64,000 nt of DNA, from positions 1,674,001 through 1,738,000 of the forward strand of contig JAGYVD010000010.1 in NCBI GenBank assembly GCA_021209875.1, given 5' to 3'. The notes under the pieces were generated by a model. It made no database searches and was not told the origin of the DNA. It saw nothing but the letters and a program-made list of their open reading frames with translations. This stretch comes from Rosellinia necatrix (lineage: Eukaryota > Ascomycota > Sordariomycetes > Xylariales > Xylariaceae). The position numbers and the translations under genes are program-made. Below, one piece after another: positions 23,683-34,855 of the stretch. Each line of letters begins with the position of its first letter. Positions within the stretch are counted from its first letter, which is position 1.

Positions 23683-25574
23683 TCATACGCGTTGGCTTCC
23701 TTTAGTCTCCGGAAGTTCAACCGGCGCAGGCTTGCCATCACCAGCCTCCTTGGATTCCACTGGCACCTCGCCGAAGAGTTCGCCCATGTGCTCTAGAGAA
23801 ACGCCTTTAAAATAGAGTCAGCTCGGCAGCCTTTTGCATTAAATAACGATTACTAAACGTACCTTTGGTTTCGGGAACAAAGAAATAAACGAAGGTGAGC
23901 ATAATAACACCAAAGCTACCGTAGATAAAATAGGTCCTGAGAAGAGAATTTCAGTTAGCGAGCGCTCTGTGTCCCACTACCATTGTCAACTTACCCGTAT
24001 CCCCCCTCGCCCAATGTTGCTAACATGACCGGAAGCGTCCGGGCAACCACAAAGTTGAATAGCCACTGGGTTGCGGCAGCGAGAGCAACGTTCAGCGGGC
24101 GCAGGCGGGCCTTCGGGATCTCAGAAACCAGGATCCAGCAGGCCGGGCCCCAACCAAATTGGAAAAAGGCCGCGAAAACGTAGATGAAGGCCAAGGCGAA
24201 GTAGCCCGCAACCGGGACTGGGTCGCCCTCATGAGGCGGAGCGACACGGACGTATATGCCAATGTAGAACATGCAAAATGACTGTCCGATGGCCGAAACA
24301 AGAAGCGATCGGCGACGGCCCAAGGAGTCGGCCATGAAGAGCAGGAAAATAGCGCACGATACGACCTTGACAATGCCGTAGACCCCGGTGCCGAGCAGAG
24401 AATTCGACGTGCCCATGATACCAAGATTGATGAAGATGGTTGGTGCATAGACATTGATCGCATTCGTCCCGGTCAGTTGTTGGAAGACCATCAGCAAGAT
24501 ACTCAGTATCGCCCGGTGGCGATTGGTCTTGACCTGCCACATCTCCTTTTGCAAAGACATAAAGGTCGCATCGCCCATGAGTTGTCTCTCTTGTTCAAGC
24601 TGACTAGCGATCTCTGTGAATTCCTCCTGGAAGTAAGGGTGGTCTTCAGGTAGTTGCCTAAGTCTCTGCAATACACTCTTGGCCTCCTCCCATCGGTCCT
24701 TGCGAGCGAGATATCTCGGCGACTCGTTGCACATCAGCATCAGCGAGAAGAGGAAAAGGGCGGGGAGACCTTGCACGGCAAGCGGCACAATGTATTTGGT
24801 TGCGCCACGAAAGTGCAAGTTCGCACCAAAGTTGGTCCAGAAGGCGATTAAACTACCGGTGACGATGAACAGCTGGTACATGCCTGTCAACAGACCACGG
24901 ATAGCTCGGGGCGCGTTTTCGGAGACATAGATGGGATTCACGACGCTTGCCGCCCCCACACCAAGACCTGCAAGTCGCATTAACCATAATGTCGCGAAGC
25001 AACCTACGCTGTTGGGGAGTTGGCTTACCAGCAATGAACCGACCGATGTACAACGGTTCGAGGTGTCCCGAGGCCGCCGCTTGTAGGATAACACCGGCAA
25101 GCGTAAAGATAGACGCGTATATCAAACACCATTTACGGCCCCAGAGATCGGCCAGAGGGTAAGCCGCAAGGGCCCCGGCGAAGCATCCGGCCTGGAGTAC
25201 GGATACGATGTTCGCTTGGAGGTTCGCGGAGTCGACAGTGTTTCCGTCGCCTAGCTTGTAGTCTCTGGGAACGATGAATCGCGTTAGTTGCCTTTGGTCT
25301 CCGCATTTTGGGTGCATAAACAAGATGCACCCCAACTTACTCAATGAAAGTATCTAATTTGATGACACCTCCGATGACGCCGCTATCCCAACCGAAGGAG
25401 GCAGCACCAAAACAGGCCTTCCAACCTAGTTAGCATAACGCGCCTAGGTTCTCGGCCAACGAGTAGACTCACGGAACAGGCTAATAGAAACACTCTCCAT
25501 CCATATATCTCCTTAGGGTCGTTTTTCATCGCGTCATTTTTGACGATCTTCTTCAACAGCCATATTCCCGACAT
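23683..25574 (-). CDS. MFS sugar-porter family transporter
   Basis: Six exons on the minus strand encode 527 aa: 25574-25473, 25417-25341, 25264-25029, 24967-23995, 23936-23863 and 23804-23683. All five introns are GT-AG, 55-76 bases. Sugar-porter landmarks appear in order: [12 protein letters not shown] in helix 1, LADLWGRKW in loop 2-3, [22 protein letters not shown] across the third intron, NESPRYL (usual PESPRYL) after helix 6, [17 protein letters not shown] in helix 7, DSLGRRR in loop 8-9, and [17 protein letters not shown] after helix 12. The start at 25574 ([14 protein letters not shown]) matches the N-terminus of fungal hexose/quinate-type porters; the frame opens 35 codons earlier but that part is unlike the family. 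It probably imports a monosaccharide or related solute with protons at the plasma membrane; the substrate cannot be read. Confidence 0.93.
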
Positions 25575-27070
25575 GTTGTCGACGAGCGGGTTCGCCCCTG
25601 GGCGACTGAAATTTTTGCAGCTGTATAGTTCGTTCCGTTTCGTCGAGCTATTAACCAAATTGTCGATAATGCCCGTCAATGCCCTTCAATGATGGGAAAA
25701 GAGAGCCAGGAGAGCGCTCCAGAGCGCGATGCTCGGTCTTTAAGAGAGCCCGCCGATATCACCCCGAGCCCATGCGCACTGCACACCTCCATCTCATTCG
25801 TGGCAATGAGTCGGAGGTGGCAGGGAGTCGACACAATATCATTCGTCCAAGACGGTGTCTGAGGACCGGGTAAGCTCATGGTCGGGTTGAGATCCGTTGA
25901 CCTAGAGACTTTTGTGACCTACCCTGGCCCCTTGTGGTGAAGAAACGAGCCCACGATATTTCTTCCACCAAACAGAGCAGAGAGATGTTGGTGGAACTAA
26001 CCCCGGCCCTGCATTCATGGGGCTCCCCAAGTGCTACCCCATGGGCCGCCAGGCTTGATGAGGAGAAGACTCGATCCTTGTTGGAGCTAAAACCTTTAAC
26101 AGTAGCGTAATCGTCATGGCGTTTATCCATTCCGTTCTGACATTACGTCTTGGCAAAGGCTAACTTCTCTCTTGTCACTTCCTAATGCTCGCTTGTTCTT
26201 CTGTCGGAGCTTAATCCTAAGCTGGTAACTGCCTCTTTCTTGTACCTACCCAGTGAACGTCGTCATAAAAAATGCGTTGTTAAGAAACATTCACTTCCTT
26301 TCACCTGTTGCATACCAAAACAACAAGAAAAAAAAAAGACCCTACGGGCCAAGAAACCTGTTGCATGGATTGGGGAAACCCCAGAGTGGTGTGAAGACGT
26401 AGTCGATGGCGAGCCAATCATCGGCTGGCAATCGCGGAGATATTGCCATCTTAGGAGGCTAGGCACAGACACTTTAGGCTCAATGGGGGGGAATGAGGGG
26501 AACGGTACGGTGAACTACTCAACATCGTATCTGTCTCTCCATGTTACCCCGGCGGTGGATATTGAAGCGAGCCTGGGATATATACGCAAGTTATTTGTGA
26601 TGGCCTGCAGGGTCTGAGGTGTAAGGCAAACAGCTTCAGATCACTAGATATAGTCCCCACCATATAAGAGAGTAGCAAGTGGTACGCAAAGAGCATCACA
26701 GAAGTGTAGTTCAACCGTAGGGGTAAGAGTTGAGCCCTAGGTCAGCGTTATTTCGTGCATCTGAGACGGCGGGGGCAAGGGACACATAATGAACAGGTGG
26801 GAAAATGTTGTTGTTAGCACCAGGAAGGCTTCATACGTAGCGTTTGCCTTAACTCTATAGCTTGGATAATGATAGTCCGAGATAAGAGGCCTTAAACCCT
26901 ATAGCAGGCAATCTAAATCCTAACTCGATCGTCTCCCTCCATCCAGCACGACTAACTTGATCCCCAAGGTAGAAAAGGATTGGCTTCCGGAAATCTGAAC
27001 GCATTCTATTATAAGAGGGTGTTAAACAGGATACATGGTTTATATGCTCAGCTAGAACCGCCGTGCCGAG
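25575..27070. other. Divergent spacer, 1.5 kb
   Basis: It separates the transporter (minus) from the BNR_4 gene (plus) and must contain both promoters. The frame at 26240-26617 (125 codons) has no recognisable domain. An in-frame stop lies 18 bases upstream of the BNR_4 ATG, so that protein does not extend into this stretch without another exon. Confidence 0.5.
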
Positions 27071-29112
27071 ATGCTGTCTGATCCGACGCGTACGATCCTG
27101 GGCCGGGACCCAACACACCGCACGCACGCCATCAACGGCTACGCCTTCCAGCAGGACGCGATCCGGACCTTCAACGGCTGGCAGTACGCCTGTTTCTACG
27201 CATCGCTGCCTCCCGCGCGGGAGCCCCTGTACGTGCACCTCTCGCGACGGAAGCTGCCTGACGGGGCCTGGGAGACATTCGCGTTCGAGGACTACGCGCA
27301 GACGGTGGACGACGGGCACAACACGGTTCAGGTAAATAAACGTACACAACATGATGACAAAACCGTTTCCCCTGCTGTCCCCTTTCCCTAGCCCATCTCA
27401 AAGTTGAAGAAGGGAGCAAATGGAGGGGAGGGGTGAGGGGGGGTAGGGGTATAACAAGACAAAAGAAGAATGAAAAGTAAAATAGAAAAACGACGAAAGT
27501 GGAAGGAAAGGACGAAAGAAACAAATATAAAACGGATGAGGTTCTGACACTTTCTCTCTCTCCCTCTCTCCCCTTGGGAGGGCAAGGGGGGAGATAGAAC
27601 GCGTAGCTCGGGATATGCGCCGGCGACGGGACGATCCACCTATCGTACGACCACCACTGCGACGCGCTGCGGTACCGGCACTCGGGGGCGGGCGCGGCGA
27701 CGTCGCCGGAGCGGGTGGCGGCGTGGGGGCCGGGGCTGTTCACGGCGACGCTGTCCTCGCTGCCGGGGCTCTCAACGGCGACGGCGGCGGCGGCGGCGAC
27801 GGCAGAGCTGCTCGGCTACGTCACGTACCCGCGGTTCGTGGCGCGCGGGCCGGACCTGCTCTTCACGTTCCGGACGGGCAAGGCCGGGCTCGGCGACGAC
27901 CACCTCTGCGTGTACACCGCGTCTTCTCCCGGGACAGGGGCGGAGGCAGAGGCAGAGGGGGAAGGGAAGGTGGTGGGATCGTACCGGTTCCTCGGCACGC
28001 ACCTGAAGGGCGTGCAAAACAACCCGTACATCCACGGCCTGGACGTCTCGTGGGGCGATGGCGACAGCGGCGGCGGCGGCCGTCTGCACGCGACCTGGGT
28101 GTACCGCGAGTTCGTGCCGTACGACGGCTGGGACGACCCGCTCGACACCAAGCACAAGGCGCAGGCGGGGCCCAACTCGGCGGCGAACAACCGGGACATC
28201 TGCCACGCGTGGTCGGCGGACGGCGGGGTGCGCTGGTACGGCAGCGACAATAAGAACAAGAGCCGAGCGGTAGCGGTAGGGGAGAAGGGGGAGGAGAGGG
28301 AGGAGGAGAAGGAGGAGAAGGAGGAGAAGGAGGAGAAGGAGGAGAAGGAGGAGAAGGAGGAGAAGGAGACGAATAAGGGGCGGGTGATTGCGGATCTGAC
28401 GCGCGGCGAGAGCATCCTGCCGACGTCCCCCGGCATCCTCGCCTTCGCCGTACCCCGCGGCGCCGGCCTCACGAACCAGGAGGCCCAGGCCGTCGACCGC
28501 GACGGCGGCGTGCACGTGCTCAACCGCGACGCCCTCGACGACGACGGGGTCCTGCGCTGGAGGCATTACTACCTATCCCCATCCGGTGAGTGAACACAAA
28601 GCCCCCGCCCTCTTTTCTTTCTTTCTTCCTTTCTTTCTTTCTTTCTTTCCCTCCTCATCCTTTTTTATCCCCCTTTCCCCTTTAAGACTTAAAAAAAAAC
28701 AAAAAAAAAACTCCTCCCCTCGTTCCCGTAAACCCCCGGGCTGACGCGCGCAACCGTGGCAGACGGAGAGGGCTGGACGCGAACGACGCTCGCCGTCCCG
28801 GGCGTCCTCAACAACGACGACGACGACGGTGCCTGCGGCGGCCGGCGCGGCCAGGTCGCGGCGGCCCGCGACGGGGACGTCTACTTCGTGCTCCCGCACG
28901 GCGCGGACCCGGCGCTCGTCGTCCTGCGGGCGTCCGCCGCGGGCCGGTACGCCGAGTACGAGGTCGCGTGGCGGGGCCGCGGGTTCCCGCCCGCCGACCC
29001 CCTCGTGGACAAGGCGAGGCTGGCTGGCGACAACGTCCTCTCGGTTTTTACGCGCGCCTTCGCCGGGCCCGGGGGCGACGTCGACGTGGTGGTGCTGGAC
29101 TTCCTGCTTTGA
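27071..29112 (+). CDS. BNR_4-type beta-propeller protein (possible polysaccharide lyase or glycosidase)
   Basis: Three exons, 27071-27331, 27607-28585 and 28763-29112, with GT-AG introns of 275 and 177 bases, give 529 aa. The protein follows the BNR_4 repeat pattern: GYAFQQDAIRTFNGWQYACF, a DDGHNTVQ and GTIHLSYDHHCDALRYR blade across the first intron, GYVTYPRFV, SYRFLGTHLKGVQNNPYIHG, LHATWVYREF, NNRDICHAWSADGGVRWYG and a final GGRRGQVAAARDGDVYFVLP blade. BNR_4 proteins are seven-bladed propellers; related families include GH145 and PL24/25/42 enzymes acting on rhamnose-uronic acid glycans, so a plant- or algal-gum enzyme is plausible but inferred. Residues about 313-345 are a Glu/Lys run coded by a perfect 9-base repeat. 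No signal peptide is visible at this start, which is odd for a secreted enzyme; the in-frame upstream stop fixes the start unless an upstream exon exists. Confidence 0.82.
28303..28365 (+). repeat. Coding 9-base minisatellite, seven perfect units
   Basis: GAGGAGAAG repeats seven times without mismatch inside exon 2 of the BNR_4 gene and encodes Glu-Glu-Lys units. Imperfect purine-rich flanks extend it on both sides. The unit is a multiple of three, so copy-number change would preserve the frame. Confidence 0.95.
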
Positions 29113-29358
29113 CGTCCCCCCCCCCTTTAACCTTGAACCTTTTAGCCTAGGGTGCTGGGCCTCATTCGATCCGAGTGCGGTTAACTTGTACCCCCCATCG
29201 TCACAATGGTCGTCATAGTCAATAAATAAATAAATAAATAAAAATTGAGTGTGCTTCCAACCCGAGATGTAGTCTATATGTTATCTCGCTAATCTTTTAT
29301 ACAATACTACTCGTTATCTCATTATATTCCTCTTCTCCAAGAAATCCACCGTGATTTA

Positions 29359-31137
29359 TTAAGTCGTTTTTTTTATTACAGAGCCATTGGTCTCGCCTTC
29401 TATTCTTTTCGGCTTTGTTTCTGCCTTTGGAGGGGGCAGCGCAAAAAACCTTGCCGCCAGCCATTTCTCCGCGTCGAATCCTGCTATGATTGATACTTCC
29501 AACGTTCCATAAACAACGAGGATGATAAGCAGAATAATGTCGAAAACATGGACAAACCACCAATAGTATTGTCGACCGAGCGCACAGGTGGCGAACTCGT
29601 ACTTCCATTCCCAAGAGTCTTGATCAAACCACACACTGAGAAGCCCGGCGTTTCCATCAAAGTCCGCCATCATGCTCCGAACCGTGATCTCCCGCATCCC
29701 CGGTATCCCTGGCTTTCCGGGCAGCTGGTCCTTGTGAGCGGTATCCCAGCGAGCCACCTGCCACCGGCGCTCGTCGCGCGCTAGCGATTGGTTGATGAAA
29801 TGGTAAGTATCGCAGCCCTCATGGTCGTGTCCGTTAAGAATGACGCCCGGTCTCCCGGTGCCACCGGCTGGCGCATTAGCGTCCCCATTTAAGCCGTATA
29901 TGCCCTCCAGGAAGCCCCGGGAGGCGTCTGCAGATAATTGATTTTGTTCCTTGACCCCACCACTCTCGTGAAAGTCGAAAAAGGGGGAATCGACGCATAC
30001 ACCCTCCGGCTTGTAAAGTGGCATGTGTGTAAGAATGATAGTGAAGTGGCCCTTGTATTCGACCGCTGAAGATGTATGTATTAAGGCATTGATAAAGGAG
30101 TATGTGTTGTCTTGAAGAGATGTGTCAAGAGCAGGGGTATCCAAGTTCATATTGTTGATGTTGAGAATTCGCAATTCAGGAAGCAACCGATTGGATTCCG
30201 GATTCTTCTCCGCGTCGAAAATCGTTGCGTTCGTAACAGGATCGTCGATTGGCAATTCGAAGCGAAGCTCGTAAGCAGCCTTCCCAAAGGCAATCTCAAA
30301 TCGTTCGAGGAGCTCTGGGGTAAGATCTCCAGCATAGCCAACATCGTGGTTCCCAACAACATTAATGAGCCTCCGCTGCCACATTGCCGACTCCTCATCA
30401 TCGGTGCCCAACACACCGCTCACGTTGTAATCATCGGCTGGGTACTGGGCGACGTCGTCTGGAATACGCTCGGCGCCCTTGAATGATCGATTCCAGAAAC
30501 GTGCGCTACGCCTGTGAAACTCGGAATCCCGGATCCACTGGCTTCCCAGCAGATCACCAAGAACTGCGACGTGTGTAGGCTTTGCCCACCATCTCAGCGT
30601 ACGATAAATATGGCCGAGGTAGAAGTCGTTCCCGAAGAGGTCAATGCGTTTGCGGATGGACTCGAGTGTATCGGGAATGTCGTCGAAGAAGACATCGACA
30701 AGATCGTGGGTGACCTGGCGGAGGCGCTTGCGCAACGAGGGCTGGTCGGTTTGAAAGGTCAGGTGCTTTATCGCCCACTCGAGATGAAGGAAAGCCGGCC
30801 GGCCGTAGTTTCGAATGGAGGTGTCGCCTTCCAGCTGCGGATCGCCGAGTGCGAGCAGTCGGAAAGGCGCGGAGGCGCCCGTGGGGCCGGAGATATGCTG
30901 CTGTAGGGTCTCGCGGAAAGCAGAGGGATCGGCGGTCGGGCGGGACGCATTGGGCGCCGTGGGCACTGCGGGCGGCAGGGGAAACGCACACCCGCGAAAG
31001 AGAGGATATAGGTACAAGTGAAAAGTACAGGCTACCGCGACGATCGAGAGGATCCGCACGGCATTGCGAAGGAGAGAAAGAAGAGCCGCCGGTGTCATTT
31101 GGGTGACAACACGGGCTGAAGCCGTAGACGATGCCAA
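29359..31137 (-). CDS. TED1: Ted1/PGAP5-type metallophosphoesterase (GPI-glycan remodelling)
   Basis: A single minus-strand exon encodes 592 aa. A hydrophobic segment at about 25-50 precedes the enzyme domain, and a second at about 530-555 follows it (YYWWFVHVFDIILLIILVVY), the arrangement of membrane-anchored Cdc1/Ted1/PGAP5 proteins with a lumenal phosphoesterase domain. Metal-binding motifs appear in order: LALGDPQLEG, AVLGDLLGS, VVGNHDVGYAG, ILTHMPLYK and NGHDHEGCDTY. The D-P-Q in place of the usual D-x-H is the variant of this family. The family removes an ethanolamine phosphate side group from the second mannose of GPI anchors in the ER, aiding export of GPI proteins with p24 complexes. 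Acidic/basic tail residues follow the last membrane segment, with Lys-Lys near the C-terminus (VIKKTT) that could be an ER-retrieval signal. Confidence 0.92.
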   Translation of the reverse strand: MASSTASARVVTQMTPAALLSLLRNAVRILSIVAVACTFHLYLYPLFRGCAFPLPPAVPTAPNASRPTADPSAFRETLQQHISGPTGASAPFRLLALGDPQLEGDTSIRNYGRPAFLHLEWAIKHLTFQTDQPSLRKRLRQVTHDLVDVFFDDIPDTLESIRKRIDLFGNDFYLGHIYRTLRWWAKPTHVAVLGDLLGSQWIRDSEFHRRSARFWNRSFKGAERIPDDVAQYPADDYNVSGVLGTDDEESAMWQRRLINVVGNHDVGYAGDLTPELLERFEIAFGKAAYELRFELPIDDPVTNATIFDAEKNPESNRLLPELRILNINNMNLDTPALDTSLQDNTYSFINALIHTSSAVEYKGHFTIILTHMPLYKPEGVCVDSPFFDFHESGGVKEQNQLSADASRGFLEGIYGLNGDANAPAGGTGRPGVILNGHDHEGCDTYHFINQSLARDERRWQVARWDTAHKDQLPGKPGIPGMREITVRSMMADFDGNAGLLSVWFDQDSWEWKYEFATCALGRQYYWWFVHVFDIILLIILVVYGTLEVSIIAGFDAEKWLAARFFALPPPKAETKPKRIEGETNGSVIKKTT

Positions 31138-31873
31138 AATGGCCCTGGGCGGTCGAGGGGGAAAGGGGGGAAAGGTGCGAGAGAAATGAATGAGAAGGAA
31201 ACTTTACAAATATGGGGGCGGTGGCCGAGGATGCGACAAGAAGCACATGGCAAAATATTGAAGGTTTCCACGTTTTCGAGTTGTCAGGGCTGTCAGGGGT
31301 CGACAGGGTGGTGCGATTTGGGTGTCCATGATAGGGTAGAATAGGGGTTCGGTTGGCTGGGGTCGATTGATGCATGGGAGAAAGCCGCTCGCTCCTTGTT
31401 TGTTAGCCTCAACGGCCTAGATCTAGATGGCGTGCCCGCATACAAAACACTACATACCTACATAGGTAGTTACTGTAGTTACCTACTTGTAACTGCTTGT
31501 ACCAGCGACCTGCCTGCCTACTAGGACATGCACATAGGGCATCCGACCCCCTGTATGGCCCACTAATTACTTACACTCGGGGTATGCAGTTAAGACCAGC
31601 ACGCAATTCGTGAAACTGGTTCTGCATCTCAGAAGAGGTTTCTTGTCTTGGTGTCTAATTTCGACACAACGTTAATAGAACTGATATTCTCTTTTGGGCA
31701 TTGGGCGAGCCGACCAATTCTAATAATCTAAGTGTTTAGGCCGTCAATTGGCTTCAAATAATTGAGTTTCAGCCTGTCCCAACTTCCCTCAGATTGCTTA
31801 AATCCACAATTGCGTTGGTATCTCTCATATCAGAGATAGACTTGTGAAGGAGCGAATCCCGGCGTCTCGCTCG
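31138..31873. other. Spacer upstream of TED1, 0.7 kb
   Basis: It contains the TED1 promoter and the 3' end of the next minus-strand gene. A pyrimidine/purine-rich run just before the TED1 ATG and a CCTA/TAGG patch at about 31450-31500 are visible. The long minus frame entering here from TED1 (30641-31375) is out of register with the enzyme and is a shadow. Confidence 0.5.
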
Positions 31874-32457
31874 TCACAGATCGTCGGCATCGGCATCAAC
31901 ATCGACATCAACGTCGATATCGTCCGCCTCTTCCTCATAGGATGGAAATTCAACCTCGAAGTTTGCATCATCTATGTCGTCCGCGTCATCGGATGCAATG
32001 GCGAAGGCGACCGTCATGTTGTCTTCAAATCCCTTGTCTACTGGGGCGTCGTCCGGCTCACAAACTAAGGGATTCCAGCCTTGTGTGGGATCTGTCTTGT
32101 TCTTGAGTACACCAAACTTGATCTGTGAAGCGTCGTTTGGCAGTTCGGTCTTCTGGGGAGTTGCGGCGGATGTTGTGATGCCATCCGGATACCTCTCCTT
32201 TAGGATTTCTAGCAATTCCTCCTGAATATGGCTGAACGTTGCCATGGAGTCGACAAATAGGAGGATAGTATGGTTGCCATGTCTGAAGTGAATCGACAGA
32301 TCTGTGTCACGGATGTCGCTTCGCTTGACCTTAGTAAAAGCCAGTTAGTCCGGTTGCCTTGGTCTATCCCAGATTGAATCTTGGGGGCCCGTCAAGGTAT
32401 GTGTAAGGCGCTTCATATTTCAAGAAGGAGGAGAGGCGGGGTGGGTGATCTTACCAT
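31874..32457 (-). CDS. Unrecognised small protein with acidic tail (possible ubiquitin-like fold)
   Basis: I propose two exons: the ATG alone at 32457-32455, followed at once by a GT-AG intron (32454-32330), then 32329-31874, giving 152 aa. The alternative is a start at 32245 inside exon 2 (123 aa). The spliced form adds MVKRSDIRDTDLSIHFRHGN and a hydrophobic HTILLFVDSMATFSHIQEEL stretch, which together look like the beta-hairpin plus helix of a ubiquitin-like fold; this favours the longer model. The middle (KFGVLKNKTDPTQGWNPL) also fits a compact fold. The last 45 residues are very acidic and end in a Val-Asp/Ala-Asp repeat coded by a GAC/GAT-rich hexamer. I cannot name the family; the fold suggestion is from pattern only. 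Confidence 0.7.
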
Positions 32458-32977
32458 GGTGGATAGTGCTTGTTAATAGTGTAAGTGGTTTGAGATGCTC
32501 GGATATGGTGATTTTGACTGGGGAAGGTGATGCTCCCACGTCATTTGGCAAGCCGATTTAATGTGGACATGGGACATGTTCGGGAGCGGGTGGATACCTA
32601 TAAAAGTACCTGGGAAGGCTATCTGCACGGGCATTTCTGGCACCTGTTTATGCGAAGTACCCGGACACAGTAGATAGCTAGGGCAGCTACAAGTATGTAC
32701 CTCTAATAGGTACCTAAGTAGGTAGTGTAGGTAGGCACTTGGCCATAGGTCCTGGTATCCATTTTGCTTCCATCATGGATACCTCAGATTTTTCCATGTG
32801 CTGCTGGGTTTCCCTCTCTGCCGGCAATCGAATAAGAGTGAATCATACCCATTCCAATCAGTAACCTGTGCTTATAGACCCACTACTTCGGAAACTCTAT
32901 CGCTCGCTGAAACCATAGGGTCGTAGAGCCAACAGTCGAATTGAACACCGCCAGACTACACTGCTCCCGACCGCAGA
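32458..32977. other. Divergent promoter region, 0.5 kb
   Basis: It lies between the small acidic-tailed gene (minus) and the Tim17-like gene (plus), so it serves both. A TAGG/CCTA patch occurs at about 32700-32740. No further coding potential is seen. Confidence 0.5.
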
Positions 32978-33650
32978 ATGGAACAAACCAACGCGACGAG
33001 ACGGCGTTCCCAGCGAGCTCTTACCCGCGAGGAGTACGCCCAGCTCTGGAAGGATTCTCGCCTCTCTCTCCCCCCACTCGTCCGGATTCCCGCAGCTGCC
33101 GCAGCTGCCTTCGGCACCGGCATGGCCATGGGCCTGGCATATGGAAGCAAAATGGCCGGCCTGCGTTTTAGGGCGGAGCATGCTCATCGCCTCCCTACGA
33201 CAACGACCGGCTGGTATCTATATCATAAAAGCAAGAACTATCATCTTGCGTTTGGGGGCTTGAAGGAGGGCTTTAAGGTTGGGGCCAGGCTTGGCTTGCT
33301 AAGTACTGCCATGTTCTGCGCCGAGAACCTGTTCGATGTCTATCGCGGAAGCCAAGACTTTATCAATACCGTCATGGCCAGTTTGGCGGTAGCGGGTGGC
33401 TTCAGTCTATGGAGTAGGTTACGACACTCGCATATTGATTGCTACACATGCCCGAGATTGACTGACTGCGACAGATCGCTTCTCGGCCGCGGAGACGGCC
33501 AGGACGGCTAAAAAAGGCCTGATATTTGGCCTGGTGTATGGTAGCGCACAGGACGCGCTATCACTTGCCAAAGGTCGCCCCGTCGGATACATTACCTTCA
33601 TTCGGAAGCAGATCGGGATGCCCGGGGGAGAGCCTGAACTATCTGGGTGA
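32978..33650 (+). CDS. Tim17/Tim22/Tim23-superfamily-like membrane protein
   Basis: Exons 32978-33413 and 33475-33650, separated by a 61-base GT-AG intron, give 203 aa. A basic N-terminus is followed by an Ala/Gly helix (AAAAAFGTGMAMGLAYGSKM), then GGLKEGFKVGARLGLLSTAMFCAEN, a segment with DFINTVMASLAVAGG, and after the splice GLIFGLVYGSAQDAL. Repeated G-x3-G spacing, an acidic residue after the second helix and the D.iN...AG pattern are those of the Tim17/22/23 superfamily, whose members sit in the mitochondrial inner membrane. It lacks the exact signatures of the core translocases, so it is likely a fungal family member of unknown role. The C-terminal about 30 residues are polar. Mitochondrial localisation is inferred. 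Confidence 0.78.
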
Positions 33651-34855
33651 CAGCCTTCGGGCATCCAAATGACGATGTGATGGCTGTTTAATCTCGCATT
33701 GTACCCGCAGTGGCGGCCGCACAGGAAGATTTGGCCTATTGCTGAGCCGAAAAGCTGGTTTTGTCGCGGCTGGCGCGTTCTGGCACACCACGGAACCGCG
33801 CTGCATGGCTCCGAGCCGGCGAATTGCATGGTGGTTGAAGCTGCAGCAGCAAGGAGGGTCGGATCTGCCTCGAGAAGGGAGAGGCCGTATGCTCCAAACC
33901 CCGCGTATGCGTGGGGCCGCCTTGTTTGGGGGGCACGGCTTGCAGCTTACACCAACCGCCATCCCATGCGGCGTGCAAACATCGACGATGTGTCGTTTTG
34001 CCAGGGTTTTCGTGCCGAGCAAACAAGCGATTTCGGCCCCCCAAGATAATTACCACATCCGAGCCTTAGTGTCTCCTGTCAGACCGTCGGCGGTACCCAG
34101 CCCCACGGATTTCCACCTTGAACCGCTGGGAAAGAGCCGGCGCCGAAACGGTCAGCGAGAGCATCACGCGTATGTCGCGTATGTGGGGTTGAAACAAGGG
34201 GAAACTGCGTGGCGGGTCGACAAAGAAATACTAGACTAGCCAAAGCATACTGTACTATTTGCGATTCTAAGTCTCAGCATCTGTTTTTGGCGTTGAGCTT
34301 GGCGTTTTTGATGGGCGCTGCCATTTCATTGGCCTATGCGCGTACCCGCTGCAACTTCGGGCTGCGGTTACTGGCGGCTTTTTCGCGGGGTCCACGTGAT
34401 CCTCGTGTCCGCCCGATAAGAAATCCCCGCGAGGACGCCGCATATCAACCTGTCATTGAATCGTAATTGGAAAGAGCAAGTGGATGTCGCCGCTCTGCAA
34501 GGGAAACCTCCGTGGCACATGATGGCCTTCTCTATCGATGGCGCAGTTTCCCAGCCCAGAAGTTCTGCGTGGCCCTCTGCGAACTCGGAGATAGAGAGGT
34601 TCCAGCCGTTCTGGCCAGCCCATTGGAGCCGCTAGAACCTTAACAAGAGAAAGTTAAAAGCGAGCCTTGTATGCTTTGTCCGCCTTAGTATGCGTTTCCG
34701 TGTTTCTCTCTGTATGTATGCTTGATGTATGCTTGACGTAGCCATCGCCACGGCAGCATCGTTGTCACTTTGTAAATTGCCATCCCTCAACCCTTCCACC
34801 CGCTCATTCTCATTCCTCCTATTACTCCTCAAGCCGCGACTCGACGCTACTAATT
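33651..34855. other. Spacer upstream of proline dehydrogenase, 1.2 kb
   Basis: Two plus-strand frames stand out, 33739-34239 (166 codons) and 34209-34466 (85 codons, with one hydrophobic helix and a polar tail ending YQPVIES). Neither resembles a family I know and I cannot connect them by convincing splice sites. The PRODH promoter must lie at the right end, where a CT-rich run (about 34795-34835) precedes the ATG. Confidence 0.4.

Noticed and set aside
25383..25679. Start of the transporter 35 codons upstream at 25679
   Set aside because: The extra residues do not match the family, while the Met at 25574 begins the conserved N-terminus.
27772..28566. Two long antisense frames (264 and 235 codons) in the BNR_4 gene
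   Set aside because: They contain poly-Leu or poly-Ser strings from the purine minisatellite and are products of GC-rich sequence.
34209..34466. 85-codon frame with one hydrophobic helix upstream of PRODH
   Set aside because: It looks like the end of a membrane protein, but no upstream exon with compatible splice sites could be found.
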